Source: an uncultured Phycisphaerales bacterium
GTDB taxonomy: Bacteria > Planctomycetota > Phycisphaerae > UBA1845 > CAIVHJ01
Length of the DNA: 9,527 bases
NCBI GenBank assembly: GCA_903905665.1
Contig: CAIVHJ010000121.1
Location: forward strand, 1-9,527
Direction: 5' to 3'
Position 1 is the first letter of the stretch. Each line of letters opens with the position of its first letter. This document shows positions 7,603 to 9,527 of the stretch, one piece after another. Position numbers and translations under genes: made by a program. The notes beneath the pieces are model-generated. The model was not told where the DNA came from. It saw only the letters and a program-made list of their open reading frames with translations, and searched no databases.

Positions 7603-7880
7603 TATAACCATCTCAACGTGGACTGGGTTTCCGCATCTTGCGTGAGGACGTACCCCTATATATTCCATGCAGGATGTCTGCCAACCCGATCAGGCAGCGA
7701 TCCGATGCGGGCCGTCAGCTAAGGTAACCTTGCCCCGATTGGAAAATGCTCTGAAGTTTCGCTATGATGATCTTGTCATCCAACTCAATGCACATTGCGG
7801 ATCGGGGGGTGGTGTGTTACTGATTCGCCCATTTTTCCCACCACCGGAATCGATCCAACCTGCTGGAAAACAGGTGTAAC
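7603..7880 (+). other. Intergenic region with candidate promoter for the zinc-ribbon gene
   Basis: This 278-base gap has no convincing gene. A possible promoter, TTGGAA (7739-7744) then TATGAT (7763-7768) with an 18-base spacer, would start transcription about 105 bases before the next gene. GGTGGTG and CACCACC near 7807-7845 are complementary but have no T-run, so they do not make a standard terminator. A 70-codon frame at 7667-7879 is discussed under rejected items. Confidence 0.35.
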
Positions 7881-8501
7881 ATGGACATGGTACTCGTTAG
7901 GTGCCAGTGCGGAACAGTCCTGAAAGCCCCCCGAAATTATGTCGGGCGTACTGCAACCTGCAAGGCTTGTGGATGTTCACTGATCGTCCAAGATCAAAAC
8001 AAAGCGGAAACTCAATCGTATGAACGATTGATCTCGGAACTGCCGCTGATGTCGGAACCATCGCCCCCAATACAAACATCGAAATTGATTACCTGCCCTG
8101 ATTGTGGCAGACCAATTTCAAAGAGCGCACATACTTGTCCCCAGTGCGGCGCTCCAAATGTTTTCATGGATGTGGGTTCCATGAAAAAAGAAAAAAAACG
8201 CGGCAAACACATGAGAATAGCGCTATATGGTAGCCTGTTCGCCCTCATCCTCTCTGCTTTTTTTCATGCGGTTCTCCGGTGTTCCGCCAGCGAGATGACT
8301 CTTTCAATATCAGCGATTGTTGCCGCAGCGATATGCTTCCTGGTGATTGGCGGGATGCCCGGACATATCGCACGATCGCGCGCTCATCCCCAAGCGGAGG
8401 CCATAACAGTTTGTGGATGGCTGGGGATGTTCACATTCGGAATTCTATGGATTGTAGCCATTGTTTGGGCATATACGCACAATGCAACGACAAAAGCATG
8501 A
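7881..8501 (+). CDS. Double zinc-ribbon membrane protein with superinfection-immunity-like C-terminus
   Basis: A 206-residue protein of unknown role. Residues 5-36 form a zinc ribbon, C8-Q-C10 ... C27-K-A-C30, of a type very common at the N-terminus of planctomycete membrane proteins. A second ribbon, C72-P-D-C75 ... C86-P-Q-C89, follows a short linker. A basic stretch (K102-K-E-K-K-R-G-K) precedes three hydrophobic segments at about 112-132, 141-160 and 176-197, placing the ribbons in the cytoplasm by the positive-inside rule. The stretch H162-I-A-R-S-R-A-H-P-Q-A-E-A-I followed by W-I-V-A-I-V-W-A-Y resembles the superinfection immunity domain (T4 Imm type: I-A-R ... H-P ... A-I ... G-W ... 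V-A-L-x-W-A). That likeness is from memory of the pattern, not a search. AGGTG at 7872-7876 suits either ATG 7881 or the in-frame ATG 7887. It may stand alone or belong to the mobile region. Confidence 0.75.
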   Translation: MDMVLVRCQCGTVLKAPRNYVGRTATCKACGCSLIVQDQNKAETQSYERLISELPLMSEPSPPIQTSKLITCPDCGRPISKSAHTCPQCGAPNVFMDVGSMKKEKKRGKHMRIALYGSLFALILSAFFHAVLRCSASEMTLSISAIVAAAICFLVIGGMPGHIARSRAHPQAEAITVCGWLGMFTFGILWIVAIVWAYTHNATTKA

Positions 8502-8727
8502 AGATGAGATAGTCAATGTCGATTGGGTGGCGGTCGTGTCAATTCCTGTGTAAGTTTGAGATATTCCCCTTCGATTCGTGTGGGTCATGCGGGTTGGGGA
8601 ATAGTCGCCAGGGCGGAATTTCTGCCGCCGCAGTCGTTAGCAATCCGCAACGCGGAGTACCAAACTCCAGTTTTGTCCATCGGGTTCGTTCGAGCAGGTT
8701 TGTCGGGGGGAGCCTACTGGCGGGCAA
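8502..8727. other. Intergenic region downstream of tRNA-Gly
   Basis: No gene is supported here. Two small hairpins occur: GGCGG/CCGCC at 8612-8629 and TCCGC/GCGGA at 8644-8656. Both lie downstream of the leftward tRNA, but neither carries a T-run on that strand. The plus-strand frames that cross into the tRNA are artefacts. Confidence 0.4.
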
Positions 8728-8799
8728 AGCGGGTGATGGGGCTTGAACCCACGACATTCACGTTGGCAACGTGACGCTCTACCACTGAGCTACACCCGC
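8728..8799 (-). tRNA. tRNA-Gly (anticodon GCC)
   Basis: The minus strand folds into a full cloverleaf of 72 bases. The acceptor arms GCGGGTG and CACCCGC pair completely. The D arm is GCTC/GAGC with the loop AGTGGTA. The anticodon arm TCACG/CGTGA encloses TTGCCAA, so the anticodon is GCC and reads GGC and GGT. A five-base variable loop follows, then the T arm GTGGG/CCCAT with the loop TTCAAGC. The discriminator is T and the next bases are TTG, so CCA is not encoded and must be added by nucleotidyltransferase. It sits inside the accessory region, between genes of mobile character, and its 3' end could be an integration site, although no duplicated 3' end was found in the window. Confidence 0.96.
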
Positions 8800-8848
8800 T
8801 TTAACTCATTCATCCACAATCGCTTACGAGAATCTCAGAATTCGCCTG

Positions 8849-8874
8849 TATCATATTATTTATCATACTATAAT
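8849..8874 (+). promoter_or_regulatory. AT-rich divergent control region with TATCATA direct repeats
   Basis: TATCATA occurs at 8849-8855 and again at 8861-8867, 12 bases apart, followed by TATAAT at 8869-8874. The TATAAT suits a rightward promoter for the GTG-started ORF at 8915, but no good -35 box stands 16-18 bases before it. The repeats overlap the leftward tRNA -10 box, so a factor bound here could affect both directions. This is position-based inference. Confidence 0.3.
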
Positions 8875-8889
8875 TATACGTATCGACAA
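8862..8889 (-). promoter_or_regulatory. Candidate promoter of tRNA-Gly
   Basis: On the minus strand TTGTCG (8889-8884) and TATGAT (8867-8862) are 16 bases apart. The transcript would begin near 8855, giving a 5' leader of about 55 bases for RNase P to remove. A second TATGAT 12 bases further on (8855-8850) is an alternative -10 box. Confidence 0.35.
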
Positions 8890-8914
8890 AATCAAGACTA
8901 AATGGAGTTAGATT

Positions 8915-9229
8915 GTGGGTCGAAATAAACATGATGTATTGCTCAACAAGAAATCAGGTATCTGGTATTATAACGACAAGTTGCCGAATGGTAAATATCG
9001 GCAAATTTACCTTGCCAAAGGTACAAAAAATCGTCGATTAGCATACCAACGATACGAAGAAAAAACAGGTGCTCAACCTGTCACCCTGCCAGACGATCTA
9101 CAGATTCACATTAGACCACCCACAGCATCCCTCACAGCAAAACAAGTCATCGGATGGGACATAAGCAGATTCAAGAGTACCTATCAACTGCTAAAGACGG
9201 ATTCACGGTGGACAGCAAAATCGGACTGA
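8915..9229 (+). CDS. Small unrecognised protein, integrase N-terminal-like
   Basis: A 104-residue basic protein starting at GTG, with GGAG (8904-8907) seven bases ahead, a clear ribosome binding site. Residues about 8-50 run L-L-N-K-K-S-G-I-W-Y-Y, a turn at L23-P-N-G-K, then R-Q-I-Y-L-A-K-G-T and a basic helix ending R46-Y-E-E-K. That order of three strands and one helix resembles the arm-type DNA-binding domain at the N-terminus of phage-type tyrosine recombinases. No core-binding or catalytic domain (R...H-x-x-R...Y) follows. It is thus a truncated recombinase, a free-standing DNA-binding protein, or an unrelated small fold. The C-terminal 25 residues overlap another frame (9154-9324), which could be the real continuation after a frameshift. 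Composition is AT-richer than the core genes. Confidence 0.55.
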   Translation: MGRNKHDVLLNKKSGIWYYNDKLPNGKYRQIYLAKGTKNRRLAYQRYEEKTGAQPVTLPDDLQIHIRPPTASLTAKQVIGWDISRFKSTYQLLKTDSRWTAKSD

Positions 9230-9324
9230 TTCAAGTTATTGAATCTGTCGCATCACCTGAATTTCTGAGCACTCTAACACCTGAGCAATCCCCCAAAGTA
9301 CAGGGGTTCCTAAGACACTCGTGA
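9154..9324 (+). CDS. Small 56-residue ORF overlapping the previous one
   Basis: Begins at ATG 9154 inside the preceding ORF, in a different frame, and ends at TGA 9322-9324. The product starts M-G-H-K-Q-I-Q-E-Y-L and includes D20-S-K-I-G-L-I-Q-V-I-E and P-E-F-L-S-T-L-T-P-E-Q, patterns typical of short amphipathic helices, so it reads like real protein. No ribosome binding site stands before it; translation would depend on the upstream ORF or on a frameshift that joins the two. It ends just before the IS110 leader, and the insertion may have replaced its original 3' end. No family recognised. Confidence 0.42.
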   Translation: MGHKQIQEYLSTAKDGFTVDSKIGLIQVIESVASPEFLSTLTPEQSPKVQGFLRHS

Positions 9325-9483
9325 TTTGATGGATAAACTGGCTGATCCTTGCCGATGTGAATGACCTCCCCCAACCCCTCCCTGAAAGATACCATGTAGC
9401 AAAAAGAGCCAGTCTCGGTCAGGATGAGAGAAGGTACAGTTTTGATCGTACGAACTTTTTCTCATTTCTAAAGGAGACTGGCT
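9325..9483 (+). ncRNA. Candidate IS110 bridge RNA region
   Basis: In IS110-family elements the region between the left end and the transposase gene encodes a structured RNA that guides the enzyme to both target and donor DNA through internal loops. This leader has the right size and place. Its 3' half folds into a long hairpin with an internal loop (9417-9422 opposite 9467-9473) between two helices, as expected for a guide loop. The 5' half is less structured and holds a pyrimidine tract at 9365-9382. Boundaries are unknown, and no guide-target match can be tested without the other end. Confidence 0.3.
9407..9483 (+). promoter_or_regulatory. Hairpin sequestering the transposase ribosome binding site
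   Basis: AGCCAGTCTC (9407-9416) is perfectly complementary to GAGACTGGCT (9474-9483), which ends on the base before the ATG. The Shine-Dalgarno AAAGGAG (9470-9476) has its last three bases in this stem. After an internal loop, a second helix pairs GATGAGAGAAGGT (9423-9435) with 9454-9466, counting three G-T wobbles, and closes an 18-base loop holding the palindrome TCGTACGA (9446-9453). Such a fold would limit transposase translation, a common brake in insertion sequences. ACTGGCT at 9337-9343 could pair with 9407-9413 instead and free the site. Confidence 0.6.
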
Positions 9484-9527
9484 ATGGCGCAGTGTATCAT
9501 GGTGGGATGTGATTTGCACGACAAGAC
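9484..9527 (+). CDS. IS110-family transposase, N-terminus only (3' partial)
   Basis: Fourteen full codons are present: M-A-Q-C-I-M-V-G-C-D-L-H-D-K. The V-G-x-D-x-H-x-K pattern is the first conserved block of the RuvC-like DEDD domain of IS110 transposases, in which the aspartate (D10 here) is the first catalytic residue. AAAGGAG stands seven bases before the ATG. These enzymes recombine DNA using a bridge RNA together with a C-terminal serine-containing domain, which is beyond the window. The call rests on a short peptide but a distinctive one. Confidence 0.72.
   Translation, partial: MAQCIMVGCDLHDK

Larger units (their letters stand above)
9325..9527 (+). mobile_element. Left part of an IS110-family insertion sequence (cut by window edge)
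   Basis: The transposase start at 9484 is preceded by a non-coding leader of up to 159 bases, the arrangement of the IS110 group, in which the left end and its non-coding RNA precede the gene. IS110 elements usually lack terminal inverted repeats and often make no target duplication, so the exact left end cannot be read here; it may lie within the small ORF upstream. The right end is outside the window. Confidence 0.55.

Noticed and set aside
7667..7879. 70-codon plus-strand frame before the zinc-ribbon gene
   Set aside because: No ribosome binding site, no recognisable pattern, and it ends one base before the next ATG. A coupled leader gene is possible but the translation does not look like protein.
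7613..8528. Two similar 16-base stretches, 7613-7628 and 8513-8528 (13 of 16 identical, both able to encode N-V-D-W-V)
   Set aside because: Similarity does not extend to either side and a match of this size is within chance for the region; not enough to call a flanking repeat.
8516..8774. Plus-strand ORFs ending in G-L-E-P-T-T-F-T-L-A-T across the tRNA
   Set aside because: That peptide is the well-known false translation of the complement of a tRNA-Gly gene. The cloverleaf explains the sequence fully, and the frames have no homology or ribosome binding site I can support.
1..9527. CRISPR array, rRNA or tandem repeat array
   Set aside because: No regularly spaced direct repeats of suitable length and no rRNA-like sequence were seen on reading both strands.

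Overview
The window looks like a chromosomal segment of a planctomycete-type bacterium. This is an inference from three things: a glycine/cysteine zinc ribbon of the kind common in Planctomycetota (C-x-C ... C-x-x-C, residues 8-30 of the 7881-8501 product), an IS110-type transposase start, and frequent weak or absent Shine-Dalgarno sites in the core genes. No 16S or other decisive marker is present, so the phylum call is moderate only.

Core part (1-6204). A membrane O-antigen ligase/polymerase (Wzy_C type) with a long soluble TPR-like tail enters from the left edge and runs rightward to 2364. It converges on a leftward pair: DNA polymerase I (polA, 6204-3475), with all three activities apparently intact, and a GT4-like glycosyltransferase (3478-2396) that overlaps the polA stop by four bases (ATGA). 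The ligase and the glycosyltransferase both point to surface polysaccharide assembly; polA is housekeeping and the coupling to a glycosyltransferase is unusual.

Transition (6205-6614). A gene-free stretch holds a probable polA promoter very close to its start codon, an unexplained open frame on the minus strand that dies exactly where base composition becomes strongly AT-rich (about 6460), and a good sigma70-type promoter (TTGAAA-16-TATAAT) facing right. This looks like the left boundary of an acquired region.

Accessory part (6540-9527). In order: an Xre/HTH antitoxin-like protein and a Fic/Doc protein overlapping by 8 bases (the 'mobile mystery protein A/B' pair), a double zinc-ribbon membrane protein with a superinfection-immunity-like C-terminus, a tRNA-Gly(GCC) on the minus strand, two overlapping small unrecognised ORFs (the first faintly like the N-terminal arm-binding part of an integrase), and the beginning of an IS110-family transposase cut by the window edge. 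The leader of that transposase is the most structured piece of DNA here: a 10-bp perfect stem ends right against the start codon and takes in part of the ribosome binding site, and a third copy of the stem arm 70 bases upstream gives a mutually exclusive alternative pairing. The same leader is where IS110 elements encode their bridge RNA.
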